This document shows, in pieces, positions 7,254-13,850 of a stretch of DNA of 17,151 nt. The stretch spans positions 1 to 17,151 of the forward strand of contig CAKSPU010000049.1 in the NCBI GenBank assembly GCA_934486875.1, written 5' to 3'. The position numbers and the translations under genes are program-made. Within the stretch, counting starts at the first letter, position 1, and each line of letters begins with the position of its first letter. The stretch comes from an uncultured Oscillospiraceae bacterium. GTDB lineage: Bacteria > Bacillota > Clostridia > Oscillospirales > Ruminococcaceae. A model generated the notes under the pieces. It was not told where the DNA came from and searched no databases. It worked only from the letters and a program-made list of their open reading frames with translations.

Positions 7254-9176
7254 ATGAATGAATTTGACTGGATACCTTTTTACACGGAATTTGCTGACAG
7301 GCTTCTGGAATATAAAAACAACAGAAAGGCTCTGATAGAAAAGCTTCTGGAAGCTTTTGAAAATACTAAGGATAAAACAGGGCTGGATTATCCGTTTTAT
7401 GAGAAAGACGGTACACTTATAGACGATATGTGTCCGTTCACGGTTTTCAGCTCGTTCAACAGAAATATTACTGACAGTAACCGAAAAATCTATGTCAGTG
7501 AATTAAAAAGAATTTTTGGTATTAAATCGGAAGTTCCGACATCATTTGTAGGCGTGCCTATTATGAATAATCAAAAGATGTGGTTTTTTGGCTACACAAA
7601 AGACAGAAATCTTGATGATATAGATAATTTATGGGAACTGTTTGAAGCAGCACTTGACTATTCATCAAAGAAGAACGCTGCTGAAATAAAAACCAGACTT
7701 ATTTCAGCATTTGACAAAGTTTCAAGGCAGTTGTCCGTAAAATGGAATATTACCTCGGCACTCTATTGGATACGTCCCTATTGCTTCCTCAGCCTTGACC
7801 GAATAAATAGATGTTATCTTGAACAAAAAGGCATAATAGGAAAACTGATTGCCGTTCCTGACGGCAAAACATATCTTGAACTTTGTGATAAATGTGCCGA
7901 TGAAAAGCAGCATTTCCACTCTATCCCCGTGCTGTCCTATGAGGCTTGGGAATGGTCGCAGAACGGTATATCTTCCAATGTACAGGATAATTCCAAACCC
8001 ACCTACGTCAGTGAAGCCACAGCCGCTCTCCGTTCCCTCGGAGGAACGGCAACGATGAAAGAAATATGCTCCTGCATCGAAAAGCGGAATATCCTGCCAT
8101 ATATCAGAACAAATCCCAACTGGAAAAATGCTGTCTCAACTCAGATGCTTATGCACTGCAATACGAGCAAAGCGTATAAAGCGGGATATGAGAACCTTTT
8201 CTATTCCGAAAGCAGGGGCAGATGGGGGCTTGTAAATTATGATCCCGATATTGATGATGAGACTGAGGAAGAAGCAGAGACAGAAGCCGCAGGGGCAGAG
8301 CCCTACACCTCCGCAGATTTCCTCTCACAGGTCTATATTTCCCGAAAGGAGTACGAGAGCATAGTCTCTCTTCTGCGCCACAAGAAAAATATCATTCTCA
8401 AAGGCGCTCCGGGAGTGGGAAAGACCTTTGCCGCCAAGCGCCTTGCCTATTCAGTTATGGGCGAAAAGGACGACAGCCGTGTAAAGACGGTACAGTTTCA
8501 CCAAAGCTGTTCATATGAGGATTTTGTTGAAGGCTACCGTCCCGCAGAGGACGGGGGATTTTCCCTGACCGACGGCGTATTCAAAAAGTTTTGCAGTCTT
8601 GCACGGGCACACAGCGACCTCGATCACTTTTTCATCATCGACGAGATAAACCGAGGAAATCTCAGCAAGATCTTCGGTGAACTCCTTATGCTCATCGAAT
8701 CGGACAAGCGTGGAGATGAATACTCAGCAGATCTGATATACAGCGGAGACAGCTTCAGCGTCCCCGAAAATCTTTACATAATCGGTATGATGAACACCGC
8801 CGACCGCAGTCTTGCGATGATAGATTATGCTCTCCGCCGCCGTTTTGCATTTTACACAATGAAGCCTGCTTTTGATGACCCTACCTTTAAAAGCCAGTAT
8901 GAAAATGTGCCCTGTCCGCTTTTTCATAAGGCAATTGCCGCAGTGGAAAATCTCAATAAGGTGATACTTGCCGACAGCTCCCTCGGCGCAGGCTTTGAGA
9001 TAGGTCACAGCTATTTCTGCAAAAGCCCCGAGGAGATAGACGACGTTCTGGTAAAAAATATCATAACCTATGAAATTATTCCCACTATCGAGGAATACTG
9101 GTTCGATAACGCAGACAGGCTGAACACAGAGCGGCAGAAGCTTGAAGCCCTGCTTTCCGATACTGACGGTGAATAA
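7254..9176 (+). CDS. mcrB: McrB-like AAA+ restriction GTPase with unusual N-terminal module
   Basis: The motor and recognition subunit of a type IV (modification-dependent) restriction system. From the ATG at 7254, with GAGGGTG six bases upstream, it has 640 residues; an in-frame GTG at 7239 is less well placed. Residues 1 to about 225 form a module I do not recognise, presumably DNA recognition. About 253-327 resembles a winged-helix domain. After an acidic linker rich in Glu comes the AAA+ domain: Walker A GAPGVGKT (384-391), Walker B FIIDEINRGN (about 460-469), the McrB signature MNTADRS (513-519) and an arginine cluster RRRF (528-531) that should contain the Arg finger. McrB hexamers hydrolyse GTP and recruit McrC to cleave DNA. 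The first 670 bases are strikingly AT-rich (about one third GC in the lines counted) compared with about 55 percent in the AAA+ part, which suggests exchange of the recognition module. Confidence 0.93.
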   Translation: MNEFDWIPFYTEFADRLLEYKNNRKALIEKLLEAFENTKDKTGLDYPFYEKDGTLIDDMCPFTVFSSFNRNITDSNRKIYVSELKRIFGIKSEVPTSFVGVPIMNNQKMWFFGYTKDRNLDDIDNLWELFEAALDYSSKKNAAEIKTRLISAFDKVSRQLSVKWNITSALYWIRPYCFLSLDRINRCYLEQKGIIGKLIAVPDGKTYLELCDKCADEKQHFHSIPVLSYEAWEWSQNGISSNVQDNSKPTYVSEATAALRSLGGTATMKEICSCIEKRNILPYIRTNPNWKNAVSTQMLMHCNTSKAYKAGYENLFYSESRGRWGLVNYDPDIDDETEEEAETEAAGAEPYTSADFLSQVYISRKEYESIVSLLRHKKNIILKGAPGVGKTFAAKRLAYSVMGEKDDSRVKTVQFHQSCSYEDFVEGYRPAEDGGFSLTDGVFKKFCSLARAHSDLDHFFIIDEINRGNLSKIFGELLMLIESDKRGDEYSADLIYSGDSFSVPENLYIIGMMNTADRSLAMIDYALRRRFAFYTMKPAFDDPTFKSQYENVPCPLFHKAIAAVENLNKVILADSSLGAGFEIGHSYFCKSPEEIDDVLVKNIITYEIIPTIEEYWFDNADRLNTERQKLEALLSDTDGE

Positions 9177-9178
9177 AA

Positions 9179-10225
9179 ATGAAGCTTTATAAAAACAGCA
9201 TACCTGTTGGAAATATCTATTATATGCTTGCCTATGCATTCCGTGACCTGACGGAGCAGGGGATAGTTTCCGTTAAGCCCGAGGACTTTGAGAACACTGT
9301 TCGGCTAATGGCGGAAATTATCATCAGAGGGGTTTCCTATCAGCTGAAAAAAGGACTTTTCAGAGGCTATGAGAGCTTCACCGATGAGCTTTCATCAGTC
9401 CGTGGCAGGATAAATATGTCCGAAACGGTGAACAGGTGCAGCCATATCCGCCGCAGACTTGTCTGCGATCACGACGAGTACACTGATGATACTCTTATGA
9501 ACAGGATACTTCGCTCAACAATGCTGCTTCTTATCCGTTCGGACATAAAGCCCCGTCAGGTCTCAGAGCTGAGACGGCTGGTAACATATTTCGGACAGGT
9601 CTCGGACATTGCTCTTTCGGAGATACGCTGGAACAGCCTGAACTATGACAGGAACAGCCGTGAATACCGACTGCTGATGAGCGTGTGCAGGATAATCTGC
9701 GAGAATATGCTCCAGTCCACGGAAAACGGTGATATGATACTTGCGGATTTCGGAGAGGAAAATCTTCCGAGGCTTTACGAAAAATTTATTCTGAACTATT
9801 TTGCGGTCCATCACAAAAGCCTGTCGCCTGCATCATCAGAAATAAAATGGGCATTTTCGGAGGGCGGCTCAAAGCTTTTCCCGAAAATGCAGTCGGACAT
9901 AATGCTTACAAACGGAAACAGGCGGCTTATAATTGACGCAAAGTTTTATTCCAACACCACCGTGCAGAATTACGGCAAGCACAGCGTTCATTCCCATAAC
10001 CTTTATCAGCTTTTTACCTATGTTATGAACGAGTCCGCAGCTTTTTCGGGTGATGTTTCGGGAATGCTCCTTTATGCAAAGACCGATGATGATATTATTC
10101 CCTGCGATGGGCTTTCGGTCAATATCTGCGGCAAAGCTTTTGCTGTCCGCTCCCTTGACCTCCGTGGAGATTTTGACAGCATATGCAGGCAGCTCGACAG
10201 CGCCGCCGAGCTTATCGGAATATGA
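9179..10225 (+). CDS. mcrC: McrC-like nuclease subunit
   Basis: 348 residues, the same length as the classical Escherichia coli McrC. The N-terminus IPVGNIYYMLAYAFRDL is characteristic of McrC, whose N-terminal domain stimulates the McrB GTPase. The C-terminal half holds the PD-(D/E)XK nuclease core: Asp240 in QSDIML, the DAK triad at 253-255 in IIDAKFY, and a following helix with NLYQLFTYV. All expected catalytic residues are present, so the enzyme should be active. The start codon lies two bases after the mcrB stop, so the two genes are co-transcribed and coupled; the ribosome binding site is weak and lies within the end of mcrB. A strong terminator follows directly. Confidence 0.93.
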   Translation: MKLYKNSIPVGNIYYMLAYAFRDLTEQGIVSVKPEDFENTVRLMAEIIIRGVSYQLKKGLFRGYESFTDELSSVRGRINMSETVNRCSHIRRRLVCDHDEYTDDTLMNRILRSTMLLLIRSDIKPRQVSELRRLVTYFGQVSDIALSEIRWNSLNYDRNSREYRLLMSVCRIICENMLQSTENGDMILADFGEENLPRLYEKFILNYFAVHHKSLSPASSEIKWAFSEGGSKLFPKMQSDIMLTNGNRRLIIDAKFYSNTTVQNYGKHSVHSHNLYQLFTYVMNESAAFSGDVSGMLLYAKTDDDIIPCDGLSVNICGKAFAVRSLDLRGDFDSICRQLDSAAELIGI

Positions 10226-10253
10226 AAAAAGGAGCCTGACGGCTCCCTTTTTT
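10225..10253. terminator. Bidirectional Rho-independent terminator between mcrC and the cell-wall-binding protein gene
   Basis: The arms GGAGCC (10231-10236) and GGCTCC (10241-10246) enclose a 4-base loop, with an A-run on the left (10225-10230) and TTTTTT on the right (10248-10253). Both strands therefore carry a hairpin followed by a T-run, ending transcription of the converging genes on either side. Confidence 0.9.
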
Positions 10254-10256
10254 GTA

Positions 10257-11120
10257 TCACTTAACAGTTATCTTTATCTTAACATAAACAGATTTATCTT
10301 CCTTGGACTTGATCGTAACAGTTGCCTTGCCGGGCTTTAAAGCTTCGATCTCACCCTTGCTGTTAACGGAAACGACAGAGTCCCTCGAGCTGGAGAATGA
10401 AACGTCCTTACAGTTTGTGGTAACGGGGCGGAAGCTGTAGGAAAGCGTGAACCTTGCGCCCTTGTCAATGGTTATCTCATCGTGGGTAACAACGATTTCT
10501 TCGGGGAGTATCTTCTTTTCCCCGTCAGTCTCTTTCTCCGCTGGTTCTGTCTCGGCAGCTGTTGTGACAGCCGTTACGGGCTTGGTGTTGTCGTAACCGT
10601 CATATTTTGTATCGGTGCGCACCTTGCCGTTTTTGTCAAAGCGGACACGCTCGCCGTCAATGCTTACAGTCCTGTTCACAGCACGCTTTCCGTTGGTGCA
10701 GTAATAATAATCCTCACCGTCGGCGGACTGCCAGCCTGTGAGCATCCTGCCGTCCTCATCGAAAAGATAATAGCTGCCGCTTATTTTAACGCTGCCTGTT
10801 GCCATTGCACCGTTTTTTTCGAAATAATATTTAGAGCCGTCATCTCTCAGCCAGCCCGTGTGCATTTTGCCGTCCTTGTCGAAGTAGTATTTCTTTCCCG
10901 ACTTTGCATTAAGCCAGCCTGTTTTCATAATACCCTTGGTATTAAAATAATACTTGCTGCCGTCAATTTCCTGCAAACCCGTAACAGCCTTTCCGCTGTC
11001 ATCTATGTAGGTCATACCGCTGTCGGTCTCTTTCCATTCATCTGCAAAGCAGCTTCCTGCCGCCGATAAAACAGCCGAAACGGCAATTACAACTGCCATT
11101 GCTTTTTTTATCATTTCCAC
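10257..11120 (-). CDS. Secreted protein with cell-wall-binding repeats and a Big_2-like domain
   Basis: 287 residues from a GTG start at 11120, with AGGAG nine bases upstream; an in-frame ATG two codons later is too far from the site. Residues 1-26 form a signal peptide ending near CFA. From about 35 to 172 there are seven imperfect repeats of about 20 residues of the pattern YYFDKDGKMHTGWL, the choline/glucan-binding repeat type known from streptococcal and clostridial wall proteins; the last two are degenerate. A Thr/Glu-rich linker (about 176-205) leads to a C-terminal domain of about 80 residues with VSFSSSRDSVVSVNSKGEI and LKPGKATVTI, typical of bacterial Ig-like group 2 (Big_2) folds. 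No catalytic domain is present, so it is an adhesin or structural wall protein. It has its own promoter with an operator-like palindrome. Confidence 0.88.
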   Translation of the reverse strand: MEMIKKAMAVVIAVSAVLSAAGSCFADEWKETDSGMTYIDDSGKAVTGLQEIDGSKYYFNTKGIMKTGWLNAKSGKKYYFDKDGKMHTGWLRDDGSKYYFEKNGAMATGSVKISGSYYLFDEDGRMLTGWQSADGEDYYYCTNGKRAVNRTVSIDGERVRFDKNGKVRTDTKYDGYDNTKPVTAVTTAAETEPAEKETDGEKKILPEEIVVTHDEITIDKGARFTLSYSFRPVTTNCKDVSFSSSRDSVVSVNSKGEIEALKPGKATVTIKSKEDKSVYVKIKITVK

Positions 11121-11151
11121 TTTGGAGTGCTCCTTTCATTTTGATATATCC

Positions 11152-11180
11152 ATAATACACCGCTTTGGTGTATTTGTCAA
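11152..11180 (-). promoter_or_regulatory. Promoter of the cell-wall-binding protein gene, with palindrome in the spacer
   Basis: On the minus strand a perfect -35 TTGACA (11175-11180), a 17-base spacer and -10 TATTAT (11152-11157). The spacer is almost filled by a perfect inverted repeat at 11154-11174: 8-base arms AATACACC and GGTGTATT around five bases. A palindrome between the -35 and -10 boxes is a typical site for a repressor or a MerR-like regulator, so regulated expression is likely. Confidence 0.75.
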
Positions 11181-11187
11181 GTATGTA

Positions 11188-12375
11188 TCAGTAATACTCC
11201 ACCACATCGGATATCTCACCTTTTTTGAAGATAACTCTGGGGATACGCTTGGAAATTCCGCAGATTATCTCGTAGCCGATAGTTCCGCATATCTCCGCAA
11301 GGTCATCGGCGGTCACAGTCTCATTTCCGTCAGTTCCGAGCAAAGTTACCTCCGTGCCCTCGGTTACGCCCTCAATGTCTGTAACATCAGCCATAAGCTG
11401 ATCCATACATATCCTGCCGATGATAGGGGCCTTCTTGCCGTTTATCAGCACATATCCCTTGCCCGAAAGGCTTCTTGAATAGCCGTCCGCATAGCCTATG
11501 GGAACAGTTGCGGCGATGATGTCCCTGTCCGCACGGTATGTCCTGCCGTAGCTCACAAAGCTGCCTGCCCTGACGGGCTTTACATATGACACAGCCGCTT
11601 TCAGATCCATTACGGGTGTGAGCTTCACGGGCATTTCAAGGCTCCTGTCGGGCTTTAAGCCGTAGAGCATAATGCCGAAGCGGACAAGTGTGCTGCGGTC
11701 GTTGTATCTGAATGCGCCTCCTGCGCTGTTGAGACAGTGGGTGTGCCTGAGAGAAACACCATTTTCCTTTGCCCTGTCACAGACAGCGAAAAATCTCTCG
11801 GTCTGGGCATCGGTGTATGCAATATCGTCCTCATCAAGGCTGTCGGCGGCGGCATAATGGGTGAATGCACCGTCAAGGATAATTCCGTCAAGCTTTGCGG
11901 CGGAGCATATGTCGTCTGCGGCAGTTTCAATTGAACCGCTGTCCGAAGCACACACGCCGATACGTCCCATACCCGTGTCAACAGCCATATGTATCTTGAC
12001 CTTTACCCCCGCATTTACCGCAGCCTCCGAAAGCTCATGGGCATATCCCAGGGAAACCGCCGCCTGAATGATGTCAAACTCAGCCAGCTCCTTTGCATAC
12101 TCCGCAGGGGTGTGACCGAGAATGAGAATTTCGCCCTTAACGCCGCTTCGGCGGATATTTTCCGCTTCCTTGATGTTTGAAACGGCGAAAAAGCTGACCC
12201 CCTGTGTTTCAAGGAAAGCTGCAATGTTTCCGTCATCGTGACCGTATGCGTTGGCTTTCACCACGCAGGCGATCTGAGTTTTATCTTCATTTATAAGGCT
12301 TCTCAGAGCGGCAAGATTTCCGCTGAGTCTGTCGAGATGGACCTCCGCCCAAGCTCGTCTGAGAAAATTCTTCAT
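11188..12375 (-). CDS. alr: Alanine racemase
   Basis: PLP-dependent enzyme interconverting L- and D-alanine and supplying D-alanine for peptidoglycan. From the ATG at 12375 it has 395 residues, the normal family length. The frame is open to 12432, but AGGAG lies about 11 bases upstream of 12375 and the MKNFLRRAWAEVHL start matches the family. Visible landmarks are the PLP lysine Lys40 in VVKANAYGH, the barrel segment DTGMGRIG (about 133-140), the second catalytic residue Tyr276 in VSYGRTY, and RICMDQLMADVT (about 321-332) in the C-terminal beta domain. Everything expected of an active enzyme is present. It is the upstream neighbour of the cell-wall-binding protein gene, which has its own promoter. 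No convincing alr promoter was seen; a short inverted repeat lies just upstream of its ribosome binding site. Confidence 0.95.
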   Translation of the reverse strand: MKNFLRRAWAEVHLDRLSGNLAALRSLINEDKTQIACVVKANAYGHDDGNIAAFLETQGVSFFAVSNIKEAENIRRSGVKGEILILGHTPAEYAKELAEFDIIQAAVSLGYAHELSEAAVNAGVKVKIHMAVDTGMGRIGVCASDSGSIETAADDICSAAKLDGIILDGAFTHYAAADSLDEDDIAYTDAQTERFFAVCDRAKENGVSLRHTHCLNSAGGAFRYNDRSTLVRFGIMLYGLKPDRSLEMPVKLTPVMDLKAAVSYVKPVRAGSFVSYGRTYRADRDIIAATVPIGYADGYSRSLSGKGYVLINGKKAPIIGRICMDQLMADVTDIEGVTEGTEVTLLGTDGNETVTADDLAEICGTIGYEIICGISKRIPRVIFKKGEISDVVEYY

Positions 12376-12395
12376 ATTGTGCAGTTCTCCTTTTA

Positions 12396-12412
12396 TTCGG
12401 GATATTCCCGAA
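12396..12412. repeat. Short inverted repeat in the alr leader
   Basis: Arms TTCGGGA (12396-12402) and TCCCGAA (12406-12412) flank three bases. It lies just upstream of the alr ribosome binding site, where it could act as an operator or a small RNA hairpin limiting translation. The function is unproven. Confidence 0.45.
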
Positions 12413-12431
12413 AATTTATACCCGAAGATCA

Positions 12432-12460
12432 TTGAAAATTCGGAAAATATGTGCTATAAT
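12432..12460 (+). promoter_or_regulatory. Promoter of the SLOG-family gene
   Basis: TTGAAA (12432-12437), a 17-base spacer and TATAAT (12455-12460), with the start codon 31 bases downstream. It has the same box sequences and spacing as the mcrBC promoter. Confidence 0.75.
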
Positions 12461-12491
12461 AATTATAACATCTTTGTTTTGGGGTGAATAA

Positions 12492-13031
12492 ATGGACATT
12501 ATCAGAGAAAAGACCGTCTGCTTTACAGGTCACAGACCCGAAAAGCTCCCTATGAGAGGGGCTGACAGTGCAGCCGAGACACGCATTATAAAAAGCCTGC
12601 TCTACAATGAAATATCCGCCGCCGCCGATGACGGCTTTGACACCTTCATCACAGGAATGCAGCGTGGCATTGACCTGTGGGCGGGGGAAATTGTCCTTGA
12701 GCTTGCGGCATCACGGGGTCTGAAGCTTGTTGCCGTCCTGCCTCACCGTGATTTCGGAAAGGGCTTCAAAGGCGGGGACAAGTGGAATTTCAGCAGGATA
12801 ACAGACAGCGCCGAAAGCGTGGTAATAATTTCCGAGACCTACACACCTGCCTGTATGAACCTGAGGAACCGCTATATGGTGGATAATTCCTCCCGCATTA
12901 TCGCCGTAGTGGGCAATGAGCGCAGCGGAACAGGTCAGACGGTTCGGTATGCCGAAAGCTGCGGTCTGGACATTCGCCGCATCGACCTCAGCGAGCTTTT
13001 TCCCGATAAAGACCAACTTACTTTATTATAA
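12492..13031 (+). CDS. SLOG-family (DUF1273, YpsA-like) putative nucleotide-binding protein
   Basis: 179 residues, close to the usual family length. The N-terminus carries VCFTGHRPEKL (about 9-19) and then TFITGMQRGIDLWAGE (51-66), the two hallmarks of the DUF1273/YpsA family. This belongs to the SLOG superfamily of Rossmann-like folds thought to bind nucleotides or nucleotide-derived ligands. The Bacillus relative YpsA influences cell division, but the biochemical activity of the family is not established. GGGGTG lies about five bases before the ATG. It is transcribed away from alr from its own promoter. SLOG domains also occur in some phage-defence systems, but nothing here ties this protein to the McrBC genes other than being on the same strand about 2.3 kb away. 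No clear terminator follows; the bases after it run into the repeat element. Confidence 0.88.
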   Translation: MDIIREKTVCFTGHRPEKLPMRGADSAAETRIIKSLLYNEISAAADDGFDTFITGMQRGIDLWAGEIVLELAASRGLKLVAVLPHRDFGKGFKGGDKWNFSRITDSAESVVIISETYTPACMNLRNRYMVDNSSRIIAVVGNERSGTGQTVRYAESCGLDIRRIDLSELFPDKDQLTLL

Positions 13032-13087
13032 CTCAAACGGGCTTTTTTTTCAATAGCCCAAGTAAATTGTATCCACATTGTAACCTT

Positions 13088-13251
13088 TTATACTAAAAAC
13101 CAATTGTTCTATAGATAAAGCCGACAGATGAAATAAGCCCAGTCAAGGAAAGCGACCGCAGGCGGGCTTTGCGCCCGGCAAGGAAGCTTGACGTAGAATG
13201 GGCTTATTTCAGCCGAGGATTTGTCTATAGGTTAATTGGTTATTAGTATTA
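13088..13251. mobile_element. Complete 164-bp MITE-like element with long inverted ends
   Basis: The left arm (13088-13144) and right arm (13196-13251) are inverted repeats of each other over about 56 bases with roughly 45 matches by eye. Both contain CTATAG and GAAATAAGCCCA in inverse orientation, and the outer tips are TTATACTAAAAACC and, on the other strand, TAATACTAATAACC. The middle (13145-13195) holds a smaller GC-rich inverted repeat around 13163-13177 and no coding sequence. The flanks show CCTT directly before (13084-13087) and directly after (13252-13255), or ACCTT if the last A is counted as flank: a probable target-site duplication. A near-identical half copy stands at 1-81. This is the structure of a non-autonomous transposable element; no transposase is in the window. 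The right tip supplies the stop codon of the next gene. Confidence 0.8.
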
Positions 13252-13536
13252 CCTTATGAGCATTGCAAGGGCTGCCCCTGCACATATCACCACCGAAATT
13301 TTGAATATGATATTCACTATCCTGCCCGCAGCAATGCGGGCTTTTATTTTTGCGGGGGATAGCTTTGAGGGGGATATGCTGTTTTCGAGCCCGATTATCT
13401 GCAAGCGGGCTTCGTCCTCCAGCTCTGCGCTGCCCTTTCCTATGCTTTCCGTCCGCAGAAAAAGCACAGCCTTTTCAAAATAAACGCTTTCGGGAAAGCT
13501 TACCTCCACAATTCTTTTGTTTACGCCTTTTATCAT
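13249..13536 (-). CDS. Small hypothetical protein with a C-terminal membrane segment
   Basis: 95 residues from the ATG at 13536; the frame is open to 13683, but the extra part is encoded by low-complexity repeats and has no start signals. I do not recognise a family. The first 30 residues look like a small beta-rich segment (NKRIVEVSFPESVYFEKAVLFLR), the middle is charged and helical, and residues about 74-93 are hydrophobic (IIFKISVVICAGAALAMLI), so it is probably a membrane-anchored protein with a cytoplasmic N-terminal part. An AAAGGAAAA stretch lies 10 or more bases upstream of the start, a loose ribosome binding site. The TAA stop is formed at the tip of the MITE-like element; without the insertion the frame would continue for 17 codons to a TGA at 13033-13035, so the end of the protein may have been altered. 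Confidence 0.65.
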   Translation of the reverse strand: MIKGVNKRIVEVSFPESVYFEKAVLFLRTESIGKGSAELEDEARLQIIGLENSISPSKLSPAKIKARIAAGRIVNIIFKISVVICAGAALAMLIR

Positions 13537-13850
13537 AATATGCCGTTTTCCTTTCCTTGTTTTTGAAAATATTATGCCGCAACAGCTGTAAAAATATACA
13601 TTTGGTAATATATGAAGGGGTATCTGACTGCCAACTGAGCCAAAAGCTGTTGAAAAACCTGTTGAAAAAGTTGAAAACCCCACTTAAAAATATGTTATTT
13701 TATGTCGAAAACGGTTGAAATGTGATTATACAGAGCGTAATATCTGTAAAATATGCCAATAAGCAAAAAAATCGGCTGATGAAAATATCACCAGCCGACA
13801 AATTAAAATATAGAGGAGAAAATCCGAAAATCGGGATTTTTCAAAAGTGA
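13537..13850. other. Gene-free 314-base region with TTGAAAA repeats
   Basis: No gene is supported here. It contains the terminator of the lipoprotein gene (13764-13798), a second weak inverted repeat at about 13821-13839 (AATCC/GGATT type), and an AT-rich stretch. At 13648-13677 three near-identical 9-mers occur in a row: TGTTGAAAA twice, then AGTTGAAAA, with a looser GGTTGAAAT at 13713. TGTTGAAAA differs at two positions from the DnaA-box complement TGTGGATAA. No dnaA or dnaN is nearby, so an origin is unlikely. No convincing promoter for the small protein gene was found. Confidence 0.55.
13764..13798 (-). terminator. Rho-independent terminator of the solute-binding lipoprotein gene
   Basis: On the minus strand 11-base arms (TCGGCTGGTGA and TCATCAGCCGA, one G-U pair) enclose a 5-base loop at 13772-13798 and are followed directly by TTTTTTT (13765-13771). 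It lies about 53 bases after the stop codon. Confidence 0.9.

Noticed and set aside
13036..13062. Rho-independent terminator after the SLOG-family gene
   Set aside because: GGGC and GCCC flank a T-run, but the T-run lies inside the loop rather than after the stem, so it does not have terminator geometry on the plus strand.
13537..13683. 49-residue N-terminal extension of the small membrane protein (MGFSTFSTGFSTAFGS...)
   Set aside because: It translates the TTGAAAA repeat cluster in reverse, has no ribosome binding site and looks like no protein domain.
13648..13721. Replication origin
   Set aside because: There is no dnaA, dnaN or other origin-linked gene, no perfect DnaA box and no divergence of gene orientation around the site.
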